Positions 24,001 to 31,174 of a stretch of DNA of 34,956 bases are shown one piece after another (the stretch's first letter is position 1; each line of letters begins with the position of its first letter). The notes beneath the pieces were generated by a model, which was not told the DNA's origin, ran no database searches, and worked only from the letters and a program-made list of their open reading frames with translations. Source of the DNA: Opitutaceae bacterium (lineage in GTDB: Bacteria > Verrucomicrobiota > Verrucomicrobiia > Opitutales > Opitutaceae); contig JAHCLN010000019.1 of the NCBI GenBank assembly GCA_026125215.1, positions 1 through 34,956 on the forward strand. The letters run 5' to 3'. Position numbers and translations under genes: made by a program.

Positions 24001-24594
24001 ATGATTTCAATCCTGGAGGGGCAGGGCTCCGCCAAGAAAAAGACCCCCGAAAAGGTGTTTGTGCTGCGGCTGGAGGTTGCGGGCACGACCCCGCGCGTCT
24101 GGCGGCGGCTGCTCGTGCGCGAATCCATGTGGCTCTCACGGCTGCACGACGCCATCCAGGTGGCCTTCGACTGGTTCGACTACCAGACACATGAGTTTGC
24201 CCTCGACGACCTGCGGTTTGGCAACCCCGTGAAGCGCGACGAAGTCGTGGTCGAGGACGACCGCGATGTGACGCTGGCCGACCTCGATCTGGAGTCCCGC
24301 GGGCGGTTCACCTACACCTACCAGTTTGGCGAGGGTTGGCAGGTGGACATCGGCGTGGAGAAAATCCAGACCGTGGAAAAAGGCGTGCATTATCCGCAAT
24401 GCGCGGCCGGCGAGCGGGCGGGTCCGCCCGAGGATTGCGGCGGACTGGAAGCCTTTCACGACATGCTGGCCTGCATCGCCGAGCCCGGCACGGATCTGGG
24501 CCGCGAGTGGCTGGAATGGCTGGGGCCGGACTACCGGCCGGGGGAATGCGATCCGGTGCGGATCAACAAGGCCCTGCGCAAACTCGGCCGGTAA
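24001..24594 (+). CDS. Plasmid pRiA4b ORF-3 family protein
   Basis: A 197-residue protein of the pRiA4b ORF-3-like family. The start of the fold is VFVLRLEVAGTTPRVWRRLL, then LSRLHDAIQVAFDWFDYQTHEF, FTYTYQFGEGWQVDI, and near the end YPQCAAGERAGPPEDCGG followed by WLGPDYRPGECDP. The biochemical role of the family is unknown; it is common on plasmids and in accessory regions. The ATG is at 24001, and the stop is 4 bases before the endonuclease gene, so the two are likely co-transcribed. GC returns to the high level of the chromosome here, unlike the TIR-SLOG pair on its left. Confidence 0.88.
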   Translation: MISILEGQGSAKKKTPEKVFVLRLEVAGTTPRVWRRLLVRESMWLSRLHDAIQVAFDWFDYQTHEFALDDLRFGNPVKRDEVVVEDDRDVTLADLDLESRGRFTYTYQFGEGWQVDIGVEKIQTVEKGVHYPQCAAGERAGPPEDCGGLEAFHDMLACIAEPGTDLGREWLEWLGPDYRPGECDPVRINKALRKLGR

Positions 24595-24598
24595 GCGC

Positions 24599-25561
24599 AT
24601 GGCCCGACGTTCCCGCAAGTCCCGTTCCCGCGGCCTGCTGCCCCGCGCCGGCCGTTGGCTGTTGTGGCTCAACCTCGCCGCCGCGCTGGTCTTGGGCGGC
24701 TGGTATCTCGCGCAGCCCGAGCCGCGGCGGCAGGAGGTTTCCCGGCTGGTGCAGAACGCCTTCGAGCGGAACAAGCGCGTCTCGGCGCTCGATGTGGCGT
24801 GGGACGTCTGGCAGCTCTACTACGCCGACAGCGCGGCGGGGACGATCGCGGCCGGCGACAAGTCCATCGTTTACGGCGGGGCGCCACGCTCGGCCGGCCC
24901 CGCGGCCCCGGCCTTCCGGGTGCTGACAAACCAGGCCTATGCCGTCGGCTACAGCGATGCGATCGGCAATCCCGTGTGGGCGGCCTATCGCGTGGCCGAC
25001 ATGAAAAATTTCCCCGCGGCGCCGCCGCGGCCGGATCGTTTCGAGACCGACCGCCGCACCGTGGCGCGGATCAGCCACGACGACTACACGGGCAGCGGCT
25101 ACGACCGCGGCCACCTGGCGCCCAACCACGCCATCGCCACGCGCCACGGCGAAGCGGCGCAGCGCGAGACCTTCCTCATGTCCAACATCGTGCCGCAACT
25201 GCACGCGCTCAACGCCGGCCTGTGGAAAGGGCTGGAGATGAAAATCGCCACGAATTGGCCGGCACGTTACGGCGAGGTATGGGCGATCACCGGTCCGGTC
25301 TTTGGCGACCGGCCGGAACGGTTGCGCGGCCGCGTGGCCGTGCCCGAAGCATTTTACCTGATTGTGATCGACGAGATCGAGGGCCGGCTCCGCACGCTGG
25401 CCTTCCTCATCCCGCACGCGGCGGCGCCGACCGGCGAGGCGGCCCGCTACCTGACCACCATCGACGAGATCGAGCGGCGCACGGGATTGGATTTTCTGCA
25501 CGAGCTGGAAGACGGGGCCGAGCGGGAGATCGAGGCCCGGCAGGCCGGCCGGGTGTGGTGA
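24599..25561 (+). CDS. Membrane-anchored DNA/RNA non-specific endonuclease (NUC1 family)
   Basis: A 320-residue protein. It has a basic N-terminus, then one hydrophobic segment (about 20-37, WLLWLNLAAALVLGGWYL), so it is either anchored or exported. The nuclease active site is SGYDRGHLAPNHA (the DRGH motif, His being the general base), followed by ETFLMSNIVPQ and LNAGLWKGLE with the metal-binding Asn. GEVWAITGPVF is another family block. NUC1 enzymes are beta-beta-alpha-metal nucleases that cut single- and double-stranded DNA and RNA. The frame is open upstream, but ATG 24599 lies 4 bases after the pRiA4b-like gene and starts the basic-hydrophobic leader. Likely uses are nutrient scavenging or competition in the periplasm; no immunity gene was identified. 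Confidence 0.9.
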   Translation: MARRSRKSRSRGLLPRAGRWLLWLNLAAALVLGGWYLAQPEPRRQEVSRLVQNAFERNKRVSALDVAWDVWQLYYADSAAGTIAAGDKSIVYGGAPRSAGPAAPAFRVLTNQAYAVGYSDAIGNPVWAAYRVADMKNFPAAPPRPDRFETDRRTVARISHDDYTGSGYDRGHLAPNHAIATRHGEAAQRETFLMSNIVPQLHALNAGLWKGLEMKIATNWPARYGEVWAITGPVFGDRPERLRGRVAVPEAFYLIVIDEIEGRLRTLAFLIPHAAAPTGEAARYLTTIDEIERRTGLDFLHELEDGAEREIEARQAGRVW

Positions 25562-25605
25562 GCCGCGGGCGTGACGGCGTCACGCATTTGGAACGGAACC
25601 TGCGT

Positions 25606-25634
25606 TTGACGAACCGGCCGCGGGAGACATGCTG
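25606..25634 (+). promoter_or_regulatory. Probable promoter of small-gene cassette 1
   Basis: TTGACG (25606-25611) lies 16 bases before CATGCT (25628-25633). The downstream cassette has TTGACG at 26080-26085 at a comparable distance from the same conserved leader block, which supports both. Confidence 0.45.
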
Positions 25635-25639
25635 TGGCT

Positions 25640-25670
25640 GTTCTTTGCCGGTTTGTGGTCAACCGGGAGG
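25640..25670 (+). promoter_or_regulatory. Conserved 31-base leader block, cassette 1
   Basis: This block runs from GTTCTTT to GGGAGG and matches 24 of 31 positions, without gaps, with 26117-26147 in cassette 2. CCGGTT and AACCGG can pair around the conserved TGTGGTC in this copy. It lies 28 bases before the ATG. It could be a leader RNA element or simply sequence kept since duplication. Confidence 0.5.
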
Positions 25671-25698
25671 CGCCGCCAAGCGGCGTCTCCATTTGACC

Positions 25699-25959
25699 AT
25701 GAACCACACGACAAGATCGCCGGTGACGGCGAACCTGCGCGTTGGTCCCGAAGTGCCGTGCATCACGTGGTATGAGCCTGAAAGCCTCATGCGCCGCGCC
25801 GATGACTACATGCTCCGGGGCAACCGCGTGGGATCGTCGCTGTCGGCCTCAAAACAACCCAACTGCGGGCAGACAGCCGCCCGCCGGCCCGGAGTCTGGC
25901 AGCGTTTGTTTCGACAAGCGCTGGGACGTCGGCCGGCCCGGCCGGAACTCGCAGCCTGA
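25699..25959 (+). CDS. Small hypothetical protein, cassette 1 (86 aa)
   Basis: The ATG at 25699 gives an 86-residue basic protein (MNHTTRSPVTANLRVG..., with CITWYEPESLMRR near 22-34 and WQRLFRQALGRR near the end). It has no membrane segment or known motif. The case for a real gene is its own promoter-like box, a leader block shared with the next cassette, and a perfect terminator 13 bases after the stop. Similarity to the cassette 2 product is faint: both begin MN, have a short Tyr-Glu segment, and end with a Trp-x-x-Leu-x-Arg helix and a final Ala-Ala. I treat them as possible distant paralogues. A longer upstream opening of the same frame is an artefact of GC content. Confidence 0.6.
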   Translation: MNHTTRSPVTANLRVGPEVPCITWYEPESLMRRADDYMLRGNRVGSSLSASKQPNCGQTAARRPGVWQRLFRQALGRRPARPELAA

Positions 25960-25972
25960 AACAGAAAACCAC

Positions 25973-26002
25973 GGGGCGGAGGAGAAATCCTCCGCCCCTT
26001 TT
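25973..26002 (+). terminator. Rho-independent terminator of cassette 1
   Basis: A perfect 11-base stem (GGGGCGGAGGA/TCCTCCGCCCC) with a GAAA tetraloop is followed by TTTT. It is almost identical to the terminator at 26461-26498. Confidence 0.93.
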
Positions 26003-26079
26003 CGTGTGGCGGCGGGGAAACAAGAATTACGCAAACCATTGGCTTAGATTTGGTAGCAAGTTATGCCATGGGCGCATGC

Positions 26080-26108
26080 TTGACGGTTGGCCGGCCGTCC
26101 GCAGGTTT
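26080..26108 (+). promoter_or_regulatory. Probable promoter of small-gene cassette 2
   Basis: TTGACG (26080-26085) lies 17 bases before AGGTTT. An AT-rich stretch (TTAGATTTGGTAGCAAGTTAT) precedes it and could act as an UP element. The -10 box is weak. Confidence 0.4.
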
Positions 26109-26116
26109 CCGCGTCC

Positions 26117-26147
26117 GTTCTTTCGCAGTTCGTGGTCGGCCAGGAGG
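26117..26147 (+). promoter_or_regulatory. Conserved 31-base leader block, cassette 2
   Basis: This is the ungapped match of 25640-25670 (24 of 31 bases). The core GTGGTC and the ends GTTCTTT and GGAGG are kept. The hairpin arms of the first copy are not well preserved here, which argues against a strict stem. It lies 33 bases before the ATG. Confidence 0.5.
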
Positions 26148-26180
26148 GTTCAGCGTATCGCCCGAATCCTCCGTCCGACC

Positions 26181-26447
26181 ATGAACAAGAAATCCAAAAC
26201 GATGTTTGTCGTGCAGCCCGGTGGCTTCGGCTCCGGGGGCCTCATTTTCGCCACTTACGAGTTCGAAAACAACTCCCAGGAGAAGGAAATGACCAGCCCG
26301 CCGGCCGTGGCAGCCGCGGTGCCGGCCCGGCAAACTCAAGTCAAACGCAGCTGGATCGAATCGGCCGTGCGTCTCCCCGAGACGCTCCACCGTTCGGTCT
26401 GGCAGCCGCTGTCGCGGCGGGTGATGAAACTCGCCGACGCAGCCTAA
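26181..26447 (+). CDS. Small hypothetical protein, cassette 2 (88 aa)
   Basis: The ATG at 26181 gives an 88-residue protein (MNKKSKTMFVVQPGGFGSGG...). The first half is beta-like (MFVVQPGGFGSGGLIFATYEFEN). The second half is a Pro/Ala linker followed by a basic helix containing RSWIESAVRLPETLHRSVWQPL. There is no signal peptide and no recognised family. As with cassette 1, it has its own promoter-like box, a shared leader block, and a strong terminator 13 bases after the stop. The tandem arrangement suggests a duplicated transcription unit whose coding parts have diverged much more than its control parts. Confidence 0.65.
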   Translation: MNKKSKTMFVVQPGGFGSGGLIFATYEFENNSQEKEMTSPPAVAAAVPARQTQVKRSWIESAVRLPETLHRSVWQPLSRRVMKLADAA

Positions 26448-26460
26448 ACAGAAAACAACG

Positions 26461-26498
26461 CCGGGGCGGGGGAGAAATCCTCCGCCCCGGTTTTTTTT
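26461..26498 (+). terminator. Rho-independent terminator of cassette 2
   Basis: The stem CCGGGGCGG-G-GGA pairs with TCC-T-CCGCCCCGG (one G-T pair) around GAAA, followed by eight T. The run from AACAGAAAAC through the stem is nearly the same as in cassette 1. Confidence 0.95.
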
Positions 26499-26567
26499 GG
26501 GGTGACGCACCGTTGCGCGAAGGCCCGGAGTATTTGAGCTTTGTGGGCTTAAGGCCGGGCCGACCGC

Positions 26568-26593
26568 GGTCCGCTCGGAGAGCGGACCCTACC
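26568..26593 (-). repeat. Single REP unit, related to the REPIN in tatD
   Basis: On the minus strand this reads GGTAGGGTCCGCTCTCCG, then AGCGGACC. The palindrome GGTCCGCTC/GAGCGGACC has a GGA loop. Aligned with one arm of the tatD REPIN, 20 of 25 bases agree, including the GTAGGG head, so they belong to one family. No second inverted unit is close by. It lies between the cassette 2 terminator and the end of the M16 peptidase gene. Confidence 0.75.
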
Positions 26594-26645
26594 GGCGCTG
26601 CCGCGCCTCAGGACTGTGGCTGCACTTTTATTTTTGGGGCTCCAA

Positions 26646-29468
26646 TTACTCAAACGTGCGCGTCTTTTTCCATGTGGCGCGGTCGGTGAAGGTCGGTGTG
26701 ATTTCGCCCTTGGTCTGGTGTTCGCGGCCGGTGAGCAGGATCGTGCGCGCGCGTTGGGTCTCCGGCGCCACGAGTTCGGCCAGGATTTCGCCGACGCGTT
26801 TGGGCGTGAGCTGCTCCAAGGCGGCCAGGGTGGTGACATTGCGTTCCCAATCGCCGCGCAGGGGATAGGCCCGGTCGAAGAGTGCGACCGCGCGATCCTC
26901 GATGGTCTTGTCCTTCTCCAGCAGGCTGGAGCGAACACCCGCCACGAGAGCGGCAAATTTTTCCGCGTCAACCGTGGCCCATTGTTCGCCGAGTGTGGCG
27001 AGGAAGGTGAAGGCGCGGGTCCGCAATTCGTCGGGCGCATATTCGCTGGACTGGATGACGAAGTAGGCGAAGAGCTGCCGGGAAACGGCGCTGGTGCCGC
27101 CCCAGACGAGGTAGCCGAGCTGCTGCCGGGTGCGCATCTCGGCGTAAAACGGCTCGTTCACGAAGTTGCCGAGCACCATTGCCGCGGCGCGGTATTCGGG
27201 CGTGTCGGCGGGGAAAAGGTATTCGTGCCAAAGGCAGGAGTTGTTGCCGGCCACCCGCTCGGCATCCACCACGGTCTCGCCCGGCTGGTAGCGGATGTAG
27301 CGCATTTCCCAGGTATCCTCCGGCGGCAACGGCTGCGTGCCCAGCCGGGCTTGCAGCGCCCGCGTGGATCGGACCGCATCCTCGGCGGTCAGGTTGCCGT
27401 GGGCCAGTCCTTCGAGTTTGCCGCGGGCATAGAACCGGCGGGCGAAGTCCCGCACCTCGGCGAGTGTCACGGTGCGGGCGCGTTCCAGCTGTTCGTCGAC
27501 CATGATGTGGTGCTCAAGGGCGAGAAAGCGCTTGCGCTCCTGGGCGATTTGGTAGGTCTCGCTCACCGGAAAGCTGGCCAGGGTGCGCAGGATGCCGTCC
27601 TTGAGGGCGGCGAAGCGTTCCTCATCCAGTTCGAAGCCGATGAGCCGGCCGCCCAAGGCGTCGAGGAAACGGGCCGCCGAGTCGCTGTAGCCGCCGACGC
27701 TCAGGAAGAGGCCGTCGCCCACGCGGTTGATCTTGCAGGTGATGCCGGCGAGCTGGGCGTCCTGCAGGAGTTCGCTGATGGATTCGGTGAGGCAGGCGAC
27801 GTAGTAGCGCAGCAGCACCGCGCCCTCGAGGTCGGCCAACGCGGCGGCCGGGCGCAGTTTGTAAACATAGGCCGACATCGGCCGGGCGAATTCGGTGTCC
27901 TGCAGGTAATACAGGCTGAGCCCGGGCTCGTCGATCACGCGGACCGGATGCAGGGCAAGCAGCTCGGTCTGCCGCGGGGTGAAGGGGTTGGGCTTGGGCA
28001 GATGCAGCGCCGCGATGGCCGGCGGATTGGTCAGCGCCGTGTAGGCCGGACCGCGGTCCTCGGTGTAGCTGTAGGGGATGTCATAATACTGTTCCTTCCG
28101 GTCGGTCGGCAGACCCTTGGCCGTGAGGGCCACGAGCAGGTTGTCCGGCCGGAGATGGTTCAGCACGCGGCGGTAGGCGTCCTCGTCGGGCTTGAGCCAC
28201 AGGAATGCCTCGCGCTCGGCGATTTCCAGCGGATGGAACAGGGCGTTGTTGGCGAGGCCGACCGCCCGGTCCGCCCCATCGCCTTTGTCGCGATACAATT
28301 CGTCGAGCCGGGCCATGGCCGCGCGCTCGTGGAAGAAAGCCTCGGGGTAGGGCGAGTTTTGCAGCATCCGCACGTAGGCGAACACCGCCGCCAGCACCTC
28401 GTGCTTTTGTTCCAGTCCCTGCGGGGTGAGGTCGATGTTGATCAAAAACGAACCGTAGCCGGTGGTGCGCTCATACGCGCCGGCGCCGAGCCCGAGGGCC
28501 CAGCCCTGCGCCTTCAGATAGGCGAGCAGGCTGCCGGCGCCCTCGTGGCCGATCAGGTGGCCGAGGAGCTCGGCGGGTTTGGCGGCGAAGTCCGGACGTG
28601 TGGGGCCAAGGGCAAACTCGAGCGCGAGCTGACGGACTTCCTTCACCGGCTCGATCTGCGCGAGGCGCAGCGCGGGCAGCGGCGGCAGGAATTTCTGCTC
28701 GCGCACGATGGGCGGCAGCTCGTGGCGGGGGATGGCGGAGAAGTATTCGCGCGCCCAGGCTTCCAGCTGGTCGAGCGTGGCACGGCCGATCAGGGCGAGC
28801 GCCATGCGGTCGGCGCTGTAGTGCTGACGGTAAAAGGCCAGCAGTTCCTCCTGCGTGGTGCCCTCGAGGGTCACCCGGTTGCCGGTGGAGAACTTGCGCT
28901 CGCTGCTGTCGGGGGCGTAGAGCTCGCGCTTCACCTGCCAGAGGCGGCGCCCGTCGTTTTCGCGGTAGATGGCGGCCTCGTTGTTGACGGCGCTGATCTC
29001 CCGCTCGGTGAACTCCGGCGTGAAGAGCGGGGCGATGAAAAACTGCGCGAAACGGTCGATCGCGCCCTCGAAGGTTTCGTGCGCGATCTCGAACTGGTAG
29101 TTGGTATGGTCCGAGGCCGTGTAGGCGTTGGAGTAGCCGCCGTTGCTCGTGAGGTAGTTGCCGTAGTCGGAGACATCCGGGTATTTCTCGGTGCCGAGGA
29201 AAAGCATGTGCTCGAGGAAGTGCGCAAGGCCGGGGCGGTCATCCGGATCGTCGATCTGGCCGGCGTGGACCACGAGCGAGGCGGCGGACGTGTTGAGCTT
29301 GGGGTCGGAGAGCAGGATGACGCGCAGGCCGTTGTCGAGCACGAGCCGGCGGTAGGCCGACTGGTCGTTGGGCGCCTGCGGGCGCGGCGGGAGGTTTTCG
29401 AGGGAGAAGTCGGCGGCCGCGAGCGGGGCGAGCAGAAACAGACCGAGGAACAGGATGCGGAATTTCAT
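26646..29468 (-). CDS. Secreted M16 family zinc peptidase (insulinase/pitrilysin type)
   Basis: A 940-residue protein with a signal peptide (KFRILFLGLFLLAPLAAA). The inverted zinc motif HFLEH is at 83-87 within GLAHFLEHMLFLGTEKYP, and the third ligand region is VNNEAAIYRENDGRRL. SNAYTASDHTNYQFE is a typical block. The four-domain layout and length match insulysin or pitrilysin (about 940-960). Such enzymes degrade small peptides in an enclosed chamber; in this envelope the site would be the periplasm. The upstream leader contains a perfect hairpin, GGCGGACG/CGTCCGCC (29483-29503). The gene is divergent from the DUF1016-nuclease gene. Confidence 0.95.
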   Translation of the reverse strand: MKFRILFLGLFLLAPLAAADFSLENLPPRPQAPNDQSAYRRLVLDNGLRVILLSDPKLNTSAASLVVHAGQIDDPDDRPGLAHFLEHMLFLGTEKYPDVSDYGNYLTSNGGYSNAYTASDHTNYQFEIAHETFEGAIDRFAQFFIAPLFTPEFTEREISAVNNEAAIYRENDGRRLWQVKRELYAPDSSERKFSTGNRVTLEGTTQEELLAFYRQHYSADRMALALIGRATLDQLEAWAREYFSAIPRHELPPIVREQKFLPPLPALRLAQIEPVKEVRQLALEFALGPTRPDFAAKPAELLGHLIGHEGAGSLLAYLKAQGWALGLGAGAYERTTGYGSFLINIDLTPQGLEQKHEVLAAVFAYVRMLQNSPYPEAFFHERAAMARLDELYRDKGDGADRAVGLANNALFHPLEIAEREAFLWLKPDEDAYRRVLNHLRPDNLLVALTAKGLPTDRKEQYYDIPYSYTEDRGPAYTALTNPPAIAALHLPKPNPFTPRQTELLALHPVRVIDEPGLSLYYLQDTEFARPMSAYVYKLRPAAALADLEGAVLLRYYVACLTESISELLQDAQLAGITCKINRVGDGLFLSVGGYSDSAARFLDALGGRLIGFELDEERFAALKDGILRTLASFPVSETYQIAQERKRFLALEHHIMVDEQLERARTVTLAEVRDFARRFYARGKLEGLAHGNLTAEDAVRSTRALQARLGTQPLPPEDTWEMRYIRYQPGETVVDAERVAGNNSCLWHEYLFPADTPEYRAAAMVLGNFVNEPFYAEMRTRQQLGYLVWGGTSAVSRQLFAYFVIQSSEYAPDELRTRAFTFLATLGEQWATVDAEKFAALVAGVRSSLLEKDKTIEDRAVALFDRAYPLRGDWERNVTTLAALEQLTPKRVGEILAELVAPETQRARTILLTGREHQTKGEITPTFTDRATWKKTRTFE

Positions 29469-29482
29469 GGGAGAGAAAGTTG

Positions 29483-29503
29483 GGCGGACGCTAACCGTCC
29501 GCC
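29483..29503. repeat. Perfect hairpin in the leader of the M16 gene
   Basis: GGCGGACG and CGTCCGCC form an 8-base stem with loop CTAAC, 15 bases upstream of the peptidase ATG on the minus strand. It could affect translation of that gene or be an operator; no T-run is present, so it is not an obvious terminator. Confidence 0.4.
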
Positions 29504-29600
29504 GCCCGCCGCCAAGCGATTAGCGACGAACGGCGCCAGCGGCGGTCGAACGGAGTTGCGACGGGAGCAGCGTCGGGCCAGAACCGTGGTCTTCCCAGCC

Positions 29601-30632
29601 ATGAGCCGAGCGGCACCCAACCGCGTTGTCCCGATGCCCCGGGCCTATACGACACTCCGCCAGCAGGTGGCCGGGGTGTTGACCTCGGCGCGGCAGGAAG
29701 TGGAAGCGGCATGGGTGCGGACTTACCATGAGACCGGGCGTCTCATCCATGAGCATGTGCTGCGACACGCAGCGCGGGCGGACTATGGCACCATGGTCAT
29801 CGCCCGGTTGGCGGAAGACACCGGCACGAGCCGGCGGGTGCTCTACCAATGCGTGCAATTCTACCGGTCTTTTCCAATTTTGCACGCGCGTGCAAAATTG
29901 GGCTGGTTGCAGTATCGCCTGCTCTGCGAAGTCGGTGACCTCCGCGAGCGCCGGCAGCTGGCGGCCGAGGCGAACAGAAACCGCTGGAGCGGCCGCGAAC
30001 TGGAGAAAAAGGTGCGGGCCGCGAATGCGGTCCGGGCCGCAGGCAGGCTGCCGCCGGTCGGGACGCCCAAGCCCGAGGGACCGGTAAGGCTGTTGCGGCC
30101 CCGGCGTGGCGCCGCCGACCATTACCGGGTGGTCGCCCGTGGCCCGGGCCTGGCCGTGGATGCGGGCTTCAAACTCTACCGGCGGCTCGAAGACGGCAGT
30201 CCGCCGGGGCTGAAGGCCGGCATGATCGTGCGCTGGGAAAATGGCGGGTTTGTGCCGGCAACCGATGCCACCGCGGCGGATTTGTTCACCTACCGCGTCA
30301 AGGTGGGGCGGGTCGTGGACGGCGACACGCTGGGCGTGAGCGTGCTTTTGCCCGGCTACGAGATGGACGAGAAACTGCGCCTGCGCGGGCTCGATTGTCC
30401 GGAGCTGGACACCGCGGCCGGCCGAGCCGCGAAGGACCGCACCGGGGAGCTGGTGACGGCGGCGACCGACATCATCGTCACCACCGCCAAGGTGGACAAA
30501 TACGACCGCTACCTGGCCGATGTGCACCTGCTACAGCCCAACGGCGAATGGCTCTTCCTCAACAACGCCCTGCTGCGGGAGGGCCACGCCGTGCCGATGG
30601 GCAACGAGGCGATGGACGAGTGGGTGCCGTGA
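29601..30632 (+). CDS. DUF1016 N-terminal domain fused to a staphylococcal-nuclease (SNase) domain
   Basis: A 343-residue protein from ATG 29601 (an alternative ATG is at 29634). Residues 15-140 match the DUF1016_N/YhcG N-terminal domain: AYTTLRQQVAGVL, YHETGRLIHEH, DYGTMVIARLAED, QFYRSFPIL, and NRWSGRELEKKVR. After a Pro/Arg linker, residues 230-335 form an SNase domain with VVDGDT at 238-243, LRGLDCPE with Arg262, Asp265 and Glu268, and DKYDRYLADV with Arg303, so the metal and catalytic residues are all present. In usual YhcG proteins the partner is a PD-(D/E)xK nuclease; here it is replaced. The likely role is DNA cleavage directed by the DUF1016 domain, perhaps in defence; this is inference. 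No signal peptide is visible. Confidence 0.85.
   Translation: MSRAAPNRVVPMPRAYTTLRQQVAGVLTSARQEVEAAWVRTYHETGRLIHEHVLRHAARADYGTMVIARLAEDTGTSRRVLYQCVQFYRSFPILHARAKLGWLQYRLLCEVGDLRERRQLAAEANRNRWSGRELEKKVRAANAVRAAGRLPPVGTPKPEGPVRLLRPRRGAADHYRVVARGPGLAVDAGFKLYRRLEDGSPPGLKAGMIVRWENGGFVPATDATAADLFTYRVKVGRVVDGDTLGVSVLLPGYEMDEKLRLRGLDCPELDTAAGRAAKDRTGELVTAATDIIVTTAKVDKYDRYLADVHLLQPNGEWLFLNNALLREGHAVPMGNEAMDEWVP
29874..29901. repeat. Perfect 28-base palindrome inside the DUF1016-SNase gene
   Basis: CCAATTTTGCACGC is followed directly by its exact inverse complement, without a spacer. It starts on a codon boundary and encodes PILHARAKLG inside the conserved DUF1016_N helix. It may be an operator for self-control, a protein target site or a chance result of strong local constraint. 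Confidence 0.8.
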
Positions 30633-30646
30633 GGAGGCGTTCCGAC

Positions 30647-31153
30647 TCAGGCCGCGCGCAGATGCTTCAGCCGCCACTGGCGCCACGGCACGACGCCGTG
30701 GGTAAGCGGGCTGGCTCCGGCCCACATCTCGGGCGGGAGGCAGTCGGCGAGGTGGGGTGCCGTGTGGCGCAGTGCGGCGAAAAGCCAGTTACGCATGTAA
30801 ACACGCAGCCATTCGCGGTCGTGCGGGCCGAGCAGTCGCGGGCGGAGTTTTTTGCTCAGTCGCGCGTAGCATTCGGCGCGGCGGCAGAGCCAGTCGTGCC
30901 AGCGCTTTTCCGGGAAGCGCCGCAGCTCCAGCGCGAGCATCACCTCGCGCACGACGGCGCGGGCGGCGAAGTGCACGGTGGCGTGCTGGTCCTCCGTCAA
31001 AGCCGGCCGCGGCGTGGCGAACCAGCGGTCGCCGTAGGCCCGCCGCCGCCACGGTTCCCACATGCGCGGGTCCGTGGGCAAGGGCAGGCCGGGCGGGTCG
31101 GTGCGTTTAATAATTGGGAGAGGATGATCTTTCCGCCCAGATGGAACGCGCAT
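30647..31153 (-). CDS. Hypothetical protein, 168 aa, last gene of the restriction/PIN operon
   Basis: An Arg- and Trp-rich protein of 168 residues with no recognised family. Visible segments include RMWEPWRRRAYGDRWF, a His-containing helix (ALTEDQHATVHFAARAVV), WHDWLCRRAECYARLSKKLRPRL, and YMRNWLFAALRHTAPHL. It has no membrane segment, no HxH-Tyr pair of RAYT transposases, and no known nuclease motif. The ATG at 31153 is 21 bases after the PIN gene's stop, on the same strand. It is convergent with the DUF1016-SNase gene (14 bases apart). High basic content would suit nucleic acid binding, but this is not shown. Confidence 0.65.
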   Translation of the reverse strand: MRVPSGRKDHPLPIIKRTDPPGLPLPTDPRMWEPWRRRAYGDRWFATPRPALTEDQHATVHFAARAVVREVMLALELRRFPEKRWHDWLCRRAECYARLSKKLRPRLLGPHDREWLRVYMRNWLFAALRHTAPHLADCLPPEMWAGASPLTHGVVPWRQWRLKHLRAA

Positions 31154-31174
31154 GACAGGGAGCCCAAGTGGCCG

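Noticed and set aside
26616..30632. A continuous + strand reading frame of more than 4 kb upstream of and including the DUF1016-SNase gene
   Set aside because: The part before 29601 is the antisense of the M16 peptidase gene; its long opening comes from high GC and codon bias. Only the segment from 29601 has real domains.
30647..31153. The 168-aa protein as the RAYT transposase for the REP elements
   Set aside because: It lacks the HxH (HVH) and catalytic Tyr motifs of the family and has no MPNHVH-like block.
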